Assembly (NCBI GenBank): GCA_014379165.1
Contig: JACMMG010000006.1
Span: 1-32,321, forward strand
Direction of reading: 5' to 3'
Length of the DNA stretch: 32,321 nt
Origin: Candidatus Parcubacteria bacterium
GTDB lineage: Bacteria; Patescibacteriota; Minisyncoccia; Phycocordibacterales; SBAW01
Shown: positions 23,762 through 31,040 of the stretch, one piece after another
How positions within the stretch are numbered: the first letter of the stretch is position 1
Layout of the letters: each line of letters begins with the position of its first letter
Notes under the pieces: model-generated
The model's database searches: none
The model's input: only the letters and a program-made list of their open reading frames with translations
Told to the model about the DNA's origin: nothing
Made by a program: the position numbers and the translations under genes

Positions 23762-23785
23762 CATACTATGATATATCATAGTATG
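23762..23785. promoter_or_regulatory. Operator palindrome 2, downstream of the TrpR-like gene
   Basis: A perfect 24-bp palindrome whose central 20 bp are identical to palindrome 1. It starts 6 nt after the regulator stop. No T-run follows, so it is not a standard terminator. Confidence 0.75.
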
Positions 23786-23811
23786 GAAAAGCACTCAAAA
23801 TAATTTGATAC

Positions 23812-23840
23812 AAAAAACACCCGGCGGTTTTGCCGCCGGG
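23812..23840 (-). terminator. Intrinsic terminator of the 23873-24943 gene
   Basis: CCCGGCGG (23820-23827), loop TTTTG, CCGCCGGG (23833-23840), then TGTTTTTT on the minus strand (T-run 23812-23817). Confidence 0.92.
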
Positions 23841-23872
23841 CATGCATTTGGAACAGGGCTGGTTAATCTGGG

Positions 23873-24943
23873 CTACGCTGCCTGCTTCTCACGCTGATCG
23901 AGAAACTTCAACACGCTGTCGGCCGCCTTTTTCGGATCGTAGACCTTGAGGTCCTTGACCTCTGACCAAGTGGTCTCGAAGAGAGAGTCGAGCGACTGCG
24001 GCTCCGTGATGACCGGAAAGCCTCCCCGCATCATGAGCGGCGTTTCTTGAAGACCGGTCTCTTCCTTCAGAAACGCCTGCGTCGCCGGCGTCCACAATGT
24101 AATCGGAACCTTCCCCGCCACTGCCGCTCGCATAAGGAGGGTTGAATAGCCGGAGGCCACCCCGTCCGCCGCCATGACAAGCTCATCTGTTGTATGCCCC
24201 GAAAAGTCCCGCACTCTGTCCGCTAGCCGCAACGGACGAAGAATCGACTCCCAGTACTCGCCCAAGGTCTGTTCCGAGCTTCCCATCCGCATACCAGCGA
24301 ACTTCGGATGGAACCGCGTAATGAGGATGACCTGGATGGACGAACGTCTAATCGATTCGATGAGGAGTTGGAGGCCGGCTGCTGCATGGGGCCCGCCGTC
24401 CGGGAAGACGATGATTTTTGCGCCAGTCTCCCGGAGTTCATCCATCTTCATGATGAGCTCCGTGCTTGGAGTGATCGGCGCCATGCCCGCAAAGCCGGCG
24501 ATGCAAATCTTCACAAACGGGTCTCGGCACCACGCCATCTCGGCCGCATACTTGTCGATCGTGATGAAGAGGTGCGGCTTAATGTGTGAGCGAACTTCGC
24601 ATCCCCAGTAATCCCCGGCCTGGATGATCGGAACGCCGGATTCAACCGCCGTCTGTTCAGCATCGACTTCCCCCTGACCCCGTGGAGAGGAAAGACCCGT
24701 AATAACGGCGTCGACATTGTGCTGCCGAATACGGATCATCGATTCACTCCGATTGGCCGCCCCAAAGTGATGGAAGCCAATCTTCAGTGAAGTGAGCTTG
24801 GCACCTGCCTGCCCATCGGGGTCGGCGTAGAGACCGACTGCATGCTCGCCTTTGTGAGCACGAAGTGCTTGGACGAGTGGGCCGACCATGCTCGCCGCAC
24901 CATTATCGCGAACAAACGCCAAAAGCGTCCTCTGTGGTTTCAA
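23873..24943 (-). CDS. GT-B-like protein of unknown function, probably horizontally acquired
   Basis: 356 aa from TTG 24943, chosen because GGAGG (24949-24953) sits 5 nt upstream. N-terminal half: LLAFVRDNGAASMVGPLVQALRAH, GLYADPD, DAVITGLSSPRGQGEVDAEQ and GVPIIQAGDYWG, like the first Rossmann domain of UDP-GlcNAc 2-epimerases and GT-B transferases. C-terminal half: IIVFPDGGPHAAAGLQLL, LITRFHPKF, then MAADGVASGYSTLLMRAAVAGKVPI, the usual GT-B acceptor/donor-site pattern. It lacks the strict NeuC/WecB motifs, so I do not call it an epimerase. Sampled lines run about 57-65% GC against about 45% in neighbours. It has a consensus promoter and a Shine-Dalgarno, both unlike the rest of the window. 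Confidence 0.75.
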   Translation of the reverse strand: MKPQRTLLAFVRDNGAASMVGPLVQALRAHKGEHAVGLYADPDGQAGAKLTSLKIGFHHFGAANRSESMIRIRQHNVDAVITGLSSPRGQGEVDAEQTAVESGVPIIQAGDYWGCEVRSHIKPHLFITIDKYAAEMAWCRDPFVKICIAGFAGMAPITPSTELIMKMDELRETGAKIIVFPDGGPHAAAGLQLLIESIRRSSIQVILITRFHPKFAGMRMGSSEQTLGEYWESILRPLRLADRVRDFSGHTTDELVMAADGVASGYSTLLMRAAVAGKVPITLWTPATQAFLKEETGLQETPLMMRGGFPVITEPQSLDSLFETTWSEVKDLKVYDPKKAADSVLKFLDQREKQAA

Positions 24944-24947
24944 TGTA

Positions 24948-25016
24948 TCCTCCCTCAGATTTAACCGACCAGGATTAGTCTAAAAAAATATTACTACGAA
25001 AATTTCTTTTAGTCAA
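24948..25016 (-). promoter_or_regulatory. Consensus promoter and Shine-Dalgarno of the 24943 gene
   Basis: -35 TTGACT (25011-25016), 17-nt spacer, -10 TAATAT (24988-24993), about 40 nt of leader, then GAGGGAGGA (24948-24956) 5 nt from the TTG. This is the only clear Shine-Dalgarno and the best -35 in the window. Confidence 0.8.
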
Positions 25017-25030
25017 TTAAATTCATCCGG

Positions 25031-25047
25031 TACGATATATCATACTA
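25031..25047. promoter_or_regulatory. Operator site 3, upstream of the 24943 gene
   Basis: TACGATATATCATACTA matches 15 of 17 positions of the shared palindrome (TATGATATATCATAGTA). It is 14 bp upstream of the -35 box of the 24943 gene. Confidence 0.6.
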
Positions 25048-25062
25048 TTTAGGAGAACCTCT

Positions 25063-25836
25063 CTACTCCCACGTTTCCTTCCCCTCTGCTTTCAATTTTT
25101 CAATGACATTTTCTGCAAGGCCAATTTCGTAGAGAGAATCAATATCGATATCGCGCCATTTTTCAAACGGGAGCGGCAAGATCTTCGACCCACTCATCGA
25201 GTGAAGTTCGGTTATAACCTCAGACCGCACCACGTCAACATAGCCAGAGTGTCGCCAAACGCTTGGAAGGAGCTGGCGTGGCATGTTATAAGCCTCGGGA
25301 TATTTTTTAAATACTTCTGGAAAAACTTTCGGCAAAAGAGGTTGCAGGAATCCGCTATTCTCGTCGAGCGTATACATTTTAAACGGTGTATGCAGAGGTT
25401 CACATATCGAGCGCACCGATTGCGCGTCCGGGTGCGCTAGTAGTAGCTCTACTCCCCTATTAATATCTGCGGCTTTTTTAAGTGGTGTTGTAGGACGCAA
25501 ATGTACGACAGCATCTGGTACATACTGTTCGCGTTTCTGTAATTCAGCGAGTACATATTCAAATACAGCAAGATCAGGCGTATCATCTTGTGCAAGCTCA
25601 ACTGGGCGCATAAACGGCACTTCTACGCCGTACGAACGTGCGACTTCAGCCATTTCTTCATCATCAGTTGAAATGATGAGACGAGTAATTGATTTGGCAT
25701 GTTTTGCTGCCTCGATTGTGTAGTACATAAGAGGCTTCCCCGCGCATGCAGCAATACTTTTTTTATGAAATGATTTGGAGCCACCTCGGGCGAGGATGAC
25801 ACCTAAAATTTCTTTTTTGTCTTTAGTATCCGCCAT
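25063..25836 (-). CDS. CMP-sugar-acid synthetase (acylneuraminate cytidylyltransferase family)
   Basis: 257 aa. Activates a nonulosonic acid with CTP to the CMP-sugar. ILARGGSKSFHKKSI (14-28) is the CTP-binding loop; the usual ARGGSKGIxxKN has changed at two positions (G to S, N to S). LIISTDDEEMAEVA, LRPTTPLKKAADINRGVELLL and the final DIDIDSLYEIGLAE metal site are normal. It could be a CMP-sialate, CMP-legionaminate or CMP-KDN synthetase. Its neighbours, NeuB-like and KdsC-like, fit the same pathway. It starts 8 nt after the HAD phosphatase stop and is the last gene of that operon. Confidence 0.9.
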   Translation of the reverse strand: MADTKDKKEILGVILARGGSKSFHKKSIAACAGKPLMYYTIEAAKHAKSITRLIISTDDEEMAEVARSYGVEVPFMRPVELAQDDTPDLAVFEYVLAELQKREQYVPDAVVHLRPTTPLKKAADINRGVELLLAHPDAQSVRSICEPLHTPFKMYTLDENSGFLQPLLPKVFPEVFKKYPEAYNMPRQLLPSVWRHSGYVDVVRSEVITELHSMSGSKILPLPFEKWRDIDIDSLYEIGLAENVIEKLKAEGKETWE

Positions 25837-25844
25837 AGACAGTA

Positions 25845-26417
25845 TTATGCTGCAGGAAGTGTTGCCTCGTCGATGCCGCGAGCGTCGAGAACTAACTCGG
25901 TAAATTCGCGCACAGCTCCTTCGCCGCCCGCCGTTTCGAGATTGATATCCGCGATTTTTTTGATAAGTCGGCGAGCATTTTGGGGCGCAACCTTTAAGCC
26001 TACTTTTTGCATGGCTTCAAGGTCAGTGCGATCATCACCTAGATAAGCGCACTCTGCCCATGTAATACCGTGCTTGTGCATCCAGGCCTCAAGCGAAGGG
26101 ACTTTTCCGTCTTTCTTGAGCTCATCTGTAATCAGTTCCACAGACGCCCACTCGCCGCTTCGTACCGATGGAAGGTCGTTGATCTTTTCAACAATGCTCA
26201 CAAGTGGTTCGCCTTCACCCGTTGCAAACACGATCTTAATCCCAAGGGCACGCAAAAAAGAAAGTCCTTGCCCATCGTGGAAATGGCGTTTCTTCATAAT
26301 TGAAACTTTGCCATCAATAACTGCACGGTATTCATGCCCAGTAAACCAAACGCCATCCGCATCAAGCATAAGGCCTTTGAACGAGCTTAGTTTTGACTGA
26401 AGTTCTTCGTTAGTCAT
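25845..26417 (-). CDS. HAD phosphatase, KdsC-like (nonulosonate 9-/8-phosphate phosphatase)
   Basis: 190 aa from ATG 26417, which overlaps the preceding stop by 8 nt. Motif I MLDADGVWF (17-25; D19 nucleophile, D21), a Thr in ATGEGE (65-70) where KdsC has TGR, and motif IV LGDDRTDLEAM (126-136; D128, D129, D132). Uncapped (C0) HAD size, as in KdsC. In this setting it should remove the phosphate from a NeuB-type product before CMP activation, as in KDN and Kdo pathways. Kdo-8-phosphate itself is less likely, since no kdsA or kdsB is seen. Confidence 0.87.
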   Translation of the reverse strand: MTNEELQSKLSSFKGLMLDADGVWFTGHEYRAVIDGKVSIMKKRHFHDGQGLSFLRALGIKIVFATGEGEPLVSIVEKINDLPSVRSGEWASVELITDELKKDGKVPSLEAWMHKHGITWAECAYLGDDRTDLEAMQKVGLKVAPQNARRLIKKIADINLETAGGEGAVREFTELVLDARGIDEATLPAA

Positions 26418-27282
26418 TGTGTGCAATTGCTATAAGCGTATCAGTTTGATCAGACTCTTTCAAAATTTTTTCATATGCTTCCTCGGCACCCTGCACTCGC
26501 AACTCTGGCCGACGATTTTGCCCGCCGGGTTTTCCATCTACAAACCAGCCCACGTGGTTAGCAAGCGGATATCGTTGGAAACCATTTATCTGGATATTCT
26601 TAAAACCGGCTCGTTCAAGCAAAGCGTGCAAACTTTCTTTAGTATGGAGGATAAGATGCTCGCTCCAAAGAGAAAAAGCTTTAAACGAGTCGAGTTGTAG
26701 TAGTGCGTCGCGTGCATGGGGTACTTCTATCACTACAATACCCCCTGGCCGTAGTGTTTCTCGTACTCTAGAAAGGACAGCAAGTGGCTCGATAACATGC
26801 TCTACAACGTGAAATAAGGTTGCTACGTCGTACTGCTCTTTGGGCGCATCTTGAGGCAAGTGATACACGGTATGTCCAAGCGCCTGAAGCTCTTTGCGGA
26901 TATATTCTTGTGGCTCAACGCCATCGACTTTTTTGGCCACTCCTTTCCAATAATCAAGTAGTGCGCCAGTGCCACAACCGATATCTATCACATCTTTCCC
27001 TTCTATCAGTGAACGAAATTGCTCACTCCGGCGAATATCATCGTCGTGATATAGCTTCAAAGCTTCATCTCGAGTCTTTCCTCCCCAATACGTACCACCG
27101 TCTATCTCATCGTAGTGAGAAACCGACATATGGTCAGTCTTACTTAAAAAAATCACTCCCGATTTTCTATCTCGCAGGATCTCAATATCTTCCCTATCTC
27201 GCGCACGGGGATAGAAAGGTATTATTGTCTCCTCGCTTGCCATACCAAGCTCTAAGAGAAGCTCTTTTGCTTTGTTCTCCAT
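26410..27282 (-). CDS. SAM-dependent methyltransferase with N-terminal extension
   Basis: 290 aa. Residues 1-80 hold no clear motif apart from HYDEIDGGTYWGGKTRDEAL. Then VIDIGCGTGALLDYW (motif I), VDGVEPQEYIRKEL, YDVATLFHVVEHV and LRPGGIVVIEVPHARDALL. A C-terminal part includes LWSEHLILHTKESLHALLERAGFKNIQI. This layout is common in sugar-modifying methyltransferases of polysaccharide clusters (Methyltransf_23 type). It starts 2 nt after the NeuB-like gene and overlaps the phosphatase start, so it is firmly in this operon and probably modifies the nonulosonate or its glycan. Confidence 0.85.
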   Translation of the reverse strand: MENKAKELLLELGMASEETIIPFYPRARDREDIEILRDRKSGVIFLSKTDHMSVSHYDEIDGGTYWGGKTRDEALKLYHDDDIRRSEQFRSLIEGKDVIDIGCGTGALLDYWKGVAKKVDGVEPQEYIRKELQALGHTVYHLPQDAPKEQYDVATLFHVVEHVIEPLAVLSRVRETLRPGGIVVIEVPHARDALLQLDSFKAFSLWSEHLILHTKESLHALLERAGFKNIQINGFQRYPLANHVGWFVDGKPGGQNRRPELRVQGAEEAYEKILKESDQTDTLIAIAHND

Positions 27283-27284
27283 AG

Positions 27285-28151
27285 TTAAAACCTCTTGAGT
27301 TTTTTGCGCTGTACTTCTTCAACATCAAGCACATCTTTCTTTTTATAGGTCAGTGCGTGCTGGGTCGCTGCTAGGTCCCGCACAAGGCGACGCATACCAT
27401 CGGGCTCAAGGCTTGCGGCGTGGTCGGTTCCCTTCCAGGTACGATTAAGCGTAAAATGTCGCTCAATGTAATTTGCGCCAAGAGCGTACGCAACATTATC
27501 AATGGCAATACCATTATGATGTCCTGAGAAACCAATGTCCTTCACAATACTTCCGTAAGTTTCTTGAAGCCGTTTTATCTCAAGCAAGCAAACATCTTCA
27601 AATTCAACAGGGTATCCCGAGGTGCATGCATAGAGCACTGTATCTTTTGCTCTGCCATGAGAAACCATGCAGTCGACTATTTTCTTTTCTTCTTCATGGG
27701 TCGTCATGCCAAACGAAATATGGATGTCCCCTTTATAGTTTTTGGCCAAATACTCGAGCATTTCAAACTGCATATTGCTTGCTGATGGTATTTTTATCTT
27801 CTTAGGATTGAGCGCACTTATCTCCTTCGCAGATGTCATATCCCATACAGAGGTAGAATATTCAATGCCTATTTCTTCGGCATATCGCTTGAGTTCGGCA
27901 TGCTGCTCGTTACTAAATTCCAAGAATTCCCGATGTTCCCCATAGGTCTCCCCATAGCTATTCGCAGGATTTGGATGCGGCGCATTGTATTCTTCTGGTG
28001 TTAGCAATTCTTTATTATTGCGTTTCTGGAATTTGACAACATCAGCCTTACAAAAGATCTTTGCAGTAAGGATCATTTCTTTTGCAATTTCGAAATCTCC
28101 CTTATGGTTGCCACCTATTTCGGCTATAACTATAGGTTTTTGTTCGTACAT
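27285..28151 (-). CDS. NeuB-family sugar-acid synthase, SAF domain absent
   Basis: 288 aa. Condenses phosphoenolpyruvate with a hexosamine or hexose to a nine-carbon acid. The TIM barrel is complete: AEIGGNHKGDFEIAKEMI (10-27), VVKFQ (38-42), STSVWDMTSA (99-108), KIPSASN (120-126), YACTSGYP (174-181), GFSGHHNGIA (207-216; metal-binding His), GANYIERHFTLNR (225-237; second His) and GTDHAASLEPDGM. Family members usually run 330-350 residues with a C-terminal antifreeze-like SAF domain. Here the chain ends right after the barrel in a basic tail (RKKLKRF), so the SAF domain is missing. The ATG at 28151 lies in an AT-rich stretch. Confidence 0.9.
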   Translation of the reverse strand: MYEQKPIVIAEIGGNHKGDFEIAKEMILTAKIFCKADVVKFQKRNNKELLTPEEYNAPHPNPANSYGETYGEHREFLEFSNEQHAELKRYAEEIGIEYSTSVWDMTSAKEISALNPKKIKIPSASNMQFEMLEYLAKNYKGDIHISFGMTTHEEEKKIVDCMVSHGRAKDTVLYACTSGYPVEFEDVCLLEIKRLQETYGSIVKDIGFSGHHNGIAIDNVAYALGANYIERHFTLNRTWKGTDHAASLEPDGMRRLVRDLAATQHALTYKKKDVLDVEEVQRKKLKRF

Positions 28152-28185
28152 ATATATTTTAGGATAAGCGATACTCTATCATATA

Positions 28186-30087
28186 TTACATTTCTTGCTT
28201 CTTTGCCAGTTTCCGCACTACATCTGCCATCTTTTGTGATGCCTTGCCATCAAAAGAGAAGTTTTGTTCCATAAAGCGGTCCGCCTTTCCTACCAGCTCT
28301 TTTCGATGTCCCGGGTCACGCGCCAAAAGCTCAAACGAACGGGTAAGCTCTTCTTGAGTGTGCACAACATGCAAAATCTCGTCTGGGATATAGTGCCTTA
28401 AATCTTCGCCAAAGGCCGCGTGCATCGCCAGAGTTCCATTGAATACAGTTGGTCTACCTGAGATGAGCCCCTCAAGTACAGTGGTTGAATAAATGGTAAC
28501 TACAACATCTGACTCGGCAATAACATCCACAAGCGACTCATACTGGGCAATGCGGTACGGAACTTTTCCGAACGCTTCTGCAATTACGCGACGATAGAAA
28601 ACTTCATTGTCAGGGTCAGGACGTAATTTAAGTATACACAGCGAGTTAGGAACACGTGCAGCTGCTGACGCCAAGCTTTGTAAATATTCGACAACCTCAT
28701 ACGAGTCAGACCAAGAGTGGGGCAATATTGCCGGTACGATGCATCCAAATGTAAAAGGCTTCCCTTGCACAGGGCGAGTAGCATCCTTTTCACGCATTGT
28801 TTTATATACATCAAAGCGCGGGGAACCAATACTAAAAAGTTTCTCCTGTTTGTAGCCAGCGCGCTCCTCGAATTCTTTGCTGGTAAGAGACCCGTAGGTT
28901 GCTGCATATTCTGCAGCACGCCGTTTAAAGAAAGAATTCTGACCAAGCGGCAATAAACCATGCTGAAGTTCGATTGAAGGTATCTTAAGCGCACGTGCCA
29001 CATAGCAAAGAATCGCGAAATGTATCTGACCAGATGCCCCTGCCCGTACCATAACGATATCTGGACGCACACGCTTATATGCAGCATAGGTCCCGTCGAT
29101 TGCCCGAACGGCACGTACGCCACCTACTGTTACGAGTCTCTGAAGTGCCACCAGTAGAAGTGGTTTAAGCGCATGCCCGCGAAATTGCGCTTGTGTAAGA
29201 GGCACATTATTTTCTTCTACTTTTCTCCACTGTTTTAAAAAACTGTCTACCTGTTGTGAAGCCACCTTGTATTGTGCGCGAGAGAGATAATTCTCAACAT
29301 GGATAAACTGCATGCGATGCTGAGAAATAGAACGCAAGCCCGCCTTGCGGGACTCTGCCCTGTCTAGCAGTACGATCTCCACTTCGGGAAGCGTTCCTAT
29401 AAGTGAAGAAATATTCTTCCAATATTCCGAAGCCAGTACGCGAATTTTCTTCTGAGGGACAAAAAGGGCAATCAATGTATTCAGTACAAAGAGGAACCAC
29501 CCGAATAGTCTGCGTTGAAAATAAAACCACGCTGTATCAATACGTTTGAGCAAGGATGCGCTTCTTCGCTCGGCCTTTGGAGCAATGATAGTGAAACCAA
29601 CCTTTTCTCCTACTAACCGCGCGGCATCTGTCATGCCAGTATTTTCAAGTTCAGCTAAAATACCTCCTGTTTCAAAAACAAATTGTGAGGGGGGTAAAAC
29701 GACGAGATTTTTATACTCCGGATATTTTTGTGCAAGAGTCGTCATGACATCAAGCGCATATAGCATATATATTACGTACAACTGAAAGACTGGTACAAAT
29801 ACATCAACCAAATTGACATCACGATACGAAAGGAAAGAAAAAGTCGGATCATCCAAGATCTCACGACCTATTTTTTCTGCATAGTCGAGAGACTCTTCGT
29901 GCGAGACGGTACGCAGCCCTCGACCTGAGTCAAAGAGAATATTCTGCGCCTTAAGCGCATATTCAACATTGAGACCAAGCGCAATGACTATAGAATCCTT
30001 TTTTTCCGCCTCTGAAAAGACGGAAAGCATGTTCTTTAGAAATGGGACTTGTCCCTCTTCGTATATAAAAATGGCGGTTTTGTTCAT
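28186..30087 (-). CDS. Large surface-carbohydrate biosynthesis protein, GT-B/CDP-glycerophosphotransferase-like C-terminus
   Basis: 633 aa. The N-terminal half (1-230) is of unknown type, with a hydrophobic segment near 190-215 (WFLFVLNTLIALFV) that could contact the membrane. The C-terminal half carries IELQHGLLPLGQ (His in the donor pocket), YGSLTSKEFEERAGYKQEKLFSIGSPRFD, LRPDPDNEVF and VVTIYSTTVLEGLISGRPTVF: the pattern of CDP-glycerol glycerophosphotransferase, polysialyl-like and surface-carbohydrate GT-B proteins. It could use the CMP-nonulosonate made by neighbouring genes. The start ATG follows AT-rich TATAAAATATAAG, a likely promoter. The gap to the preceding gene is 64 nt. Confidence 0.75.
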   Translation of the reverse strand: MNKTAIFIYEEGQVPFLKNMLSVFSEAEKKDSIVIALGLNVEYALKAQNILFDSGRGLRTVSHEESLDYAEKIGREILDDPTFSFLSYRDVNLVDVFVPVFQLYVIYMLYALDVMTTLAQKYPEYKNLVVLPPSQFVFETGGILAELENTGMTDAARLVGEKVGFTIIAPKAERRSASLLKRIDTAWFYFQRRLFGWFLFVLNTLIALFVPQKKIRVLASEYWKNISSLIGTLPEVEIVLLDRAESRKAGLRSISQHRMQFIHVENYLSRAQYKVASQQVDSFLKQWRKVEENNVPLTQAQFRGHALKPLLLVALQRLVTVGGVRAVRAIDGTYAAYKRVRPDIVMVRAGASGQIHFAILCYVARALKIPSIELQHGLLPLGQNSFFKRRAAEYAATYGSLTSKEFEERAGYKQEKLFSIGSPRFDVYKTMREKDATRPVQGKPFTFGCIVPAILPHSWSDSYEVVEYLQSLASAAARVPNSLCILKLRPDPDNEVFYRRVIAEAFGKVPYRIAQYESLVDVIAESDVVVTIYSTTVLEGLISGRPTVFNGTLAMHAAFGEDLRHYIPDEILHVVHTQEELTRSFELLARDPGHRKELVGKADRFMEQNFSFDGKASQKMADVVRKLAKKQEM

Positions 30088-30151
30088 ACCGTCTTATATT
30101 TTATAACCTCCTCACACGGACTTTGGTTTCCATAGTGTAGGGTCTAAAAAC

Positions 30152-31036
30152 CTATCGCATTGGAGCTTTTCCAACCGTATAAATAAGGAGCATGCGCAGG
30201 TACACATCGATCTTGAGCATCACCCACATTAGGGGCGCATATAATGGGTAATTTTTCTTAAAATAGATATTAAGCGCTCGGTAGTATTCCCGCTCGCGCG
30301 AGACTTCTGAGCGCTTGGCAAAAGAGACAGATTTAATGTGCGTGGCAGGTGCATCGGGAACGAGAAATATTTTATATCCCTTGTTATACAAACGCTTGCA
30401 AAGGTCAACATCAATAAAAAGAAGGCGGTAGTCTGGATCAAAAATAGAATCTCCGAGTGCTTCGCGCCGCAATATCAAGCATGCAACCGGCGGCTGCTCT
30501 AACTCTGAGAGCTTCGTAAAATCGAGATCGATGTAGTGATACCACTTATAGTAGCGCAAACCCATGAAGTATTTATCCAAAAAGCGCCCCATGGGGGTAG
30601 TATAAAAACACAAAAGAGGCGTCATAAGCCGGCGATAGTAATTTTGGAAGGAGCCGTCCGGGTTAAGCAAGTTGCCTGTGGCAGCACCCACCTCAGAATG
30701 TGTCTCCATAAACTTAAACAGCGTCAAGAGGGTTCCGGGCTTTAGGCGTGCATCGGCATCAAGCGTAAGGATATATTTTGCCTGTGTCTGTGGAAGAATA
30801 ACGTTAACAGCTGCAAACCCAACGTTCACTTCATTTTGTATGAAGGTAAAACGAGGGTCATTCTTATATTTTTCGTCGACATGTGCAAAACCGCCATCAG
30901 AAGAAACATCATCTATTACAAATACATCAAAATCTATATCGCCCACACTCAACACAATAGACTCGAACGCCTCGTTAAGAAGGTCAGAGCTGTTGCGGTT
31001 AGAGACTACTATAGAAATGTCAGGAGTCTTTTGCAC
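30152..31036 (-). CDS. GT2 glycosyltransferase, WbbL/rhamnosyltransferase-like
   Basis: 294 aa. PDISIVVSNRNSSDLL, FVIDDVSSDGG, NEVNVGFAAVN, then LTLDADARLKPGTL (DxD-type motif) and LLFIDVDLCKRLYNKGYKIFLVPDA, the WbbL-family order. The C-terminus (PLMWVMLKIDVYLRMLLIY) is amphipathic and may lie on the membrane. Start: GTG 31036, with a TACTAT box 6 nt upstream inside the end of gmd. It probably adds a deoxyhexose such as fucose or rhamnose, given the adjacent gmd/fcl. Confidence 0.88.
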   Translation of the reverse strand: MQKTPDISIVVSNRNSSDLLNEAFESIVLSVGDIDFDVFVIDDVSSDGGFAHVDEKYKNDPRFTFIQNEVNVGFAAVNVILPQTQAKYILTLDADARLKPGTLLTLFKFMETHSEVGAATGNLLNPDGSFQNYYRRLMTPLLCFYTTPMGRFLDKYFMGLRYYKWYHYIDLDFTKLSELEQPPVACLILRREALGDSIFDPDYRLLFIDVDLCKRLYNKGYKIFLVPDAPATHIKSVSFAKRSEVSREREYYRALNIYFKKNYPLYAPLMWVMLKIDVYLRMLLIYTVGKAPMR

Positions 31037-31040
31037 GGCA

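Noticed and set aside
23762..23785. Palindrome 2 as the terminator of the regulator gene
   Set aside because: No T-run follows on the plus strand, and the same 20-mer occurs in the regulator promoter, so a protein-binding site fits better.
24174..24611. 145-codon plus-strand ORF opposite the GT-B-like gene
   Set aside because: Shadow frame caused by high GC. The minus-strand frame has a promoter, Shine-Dalgarno, terminator and GT-B-like motifs.
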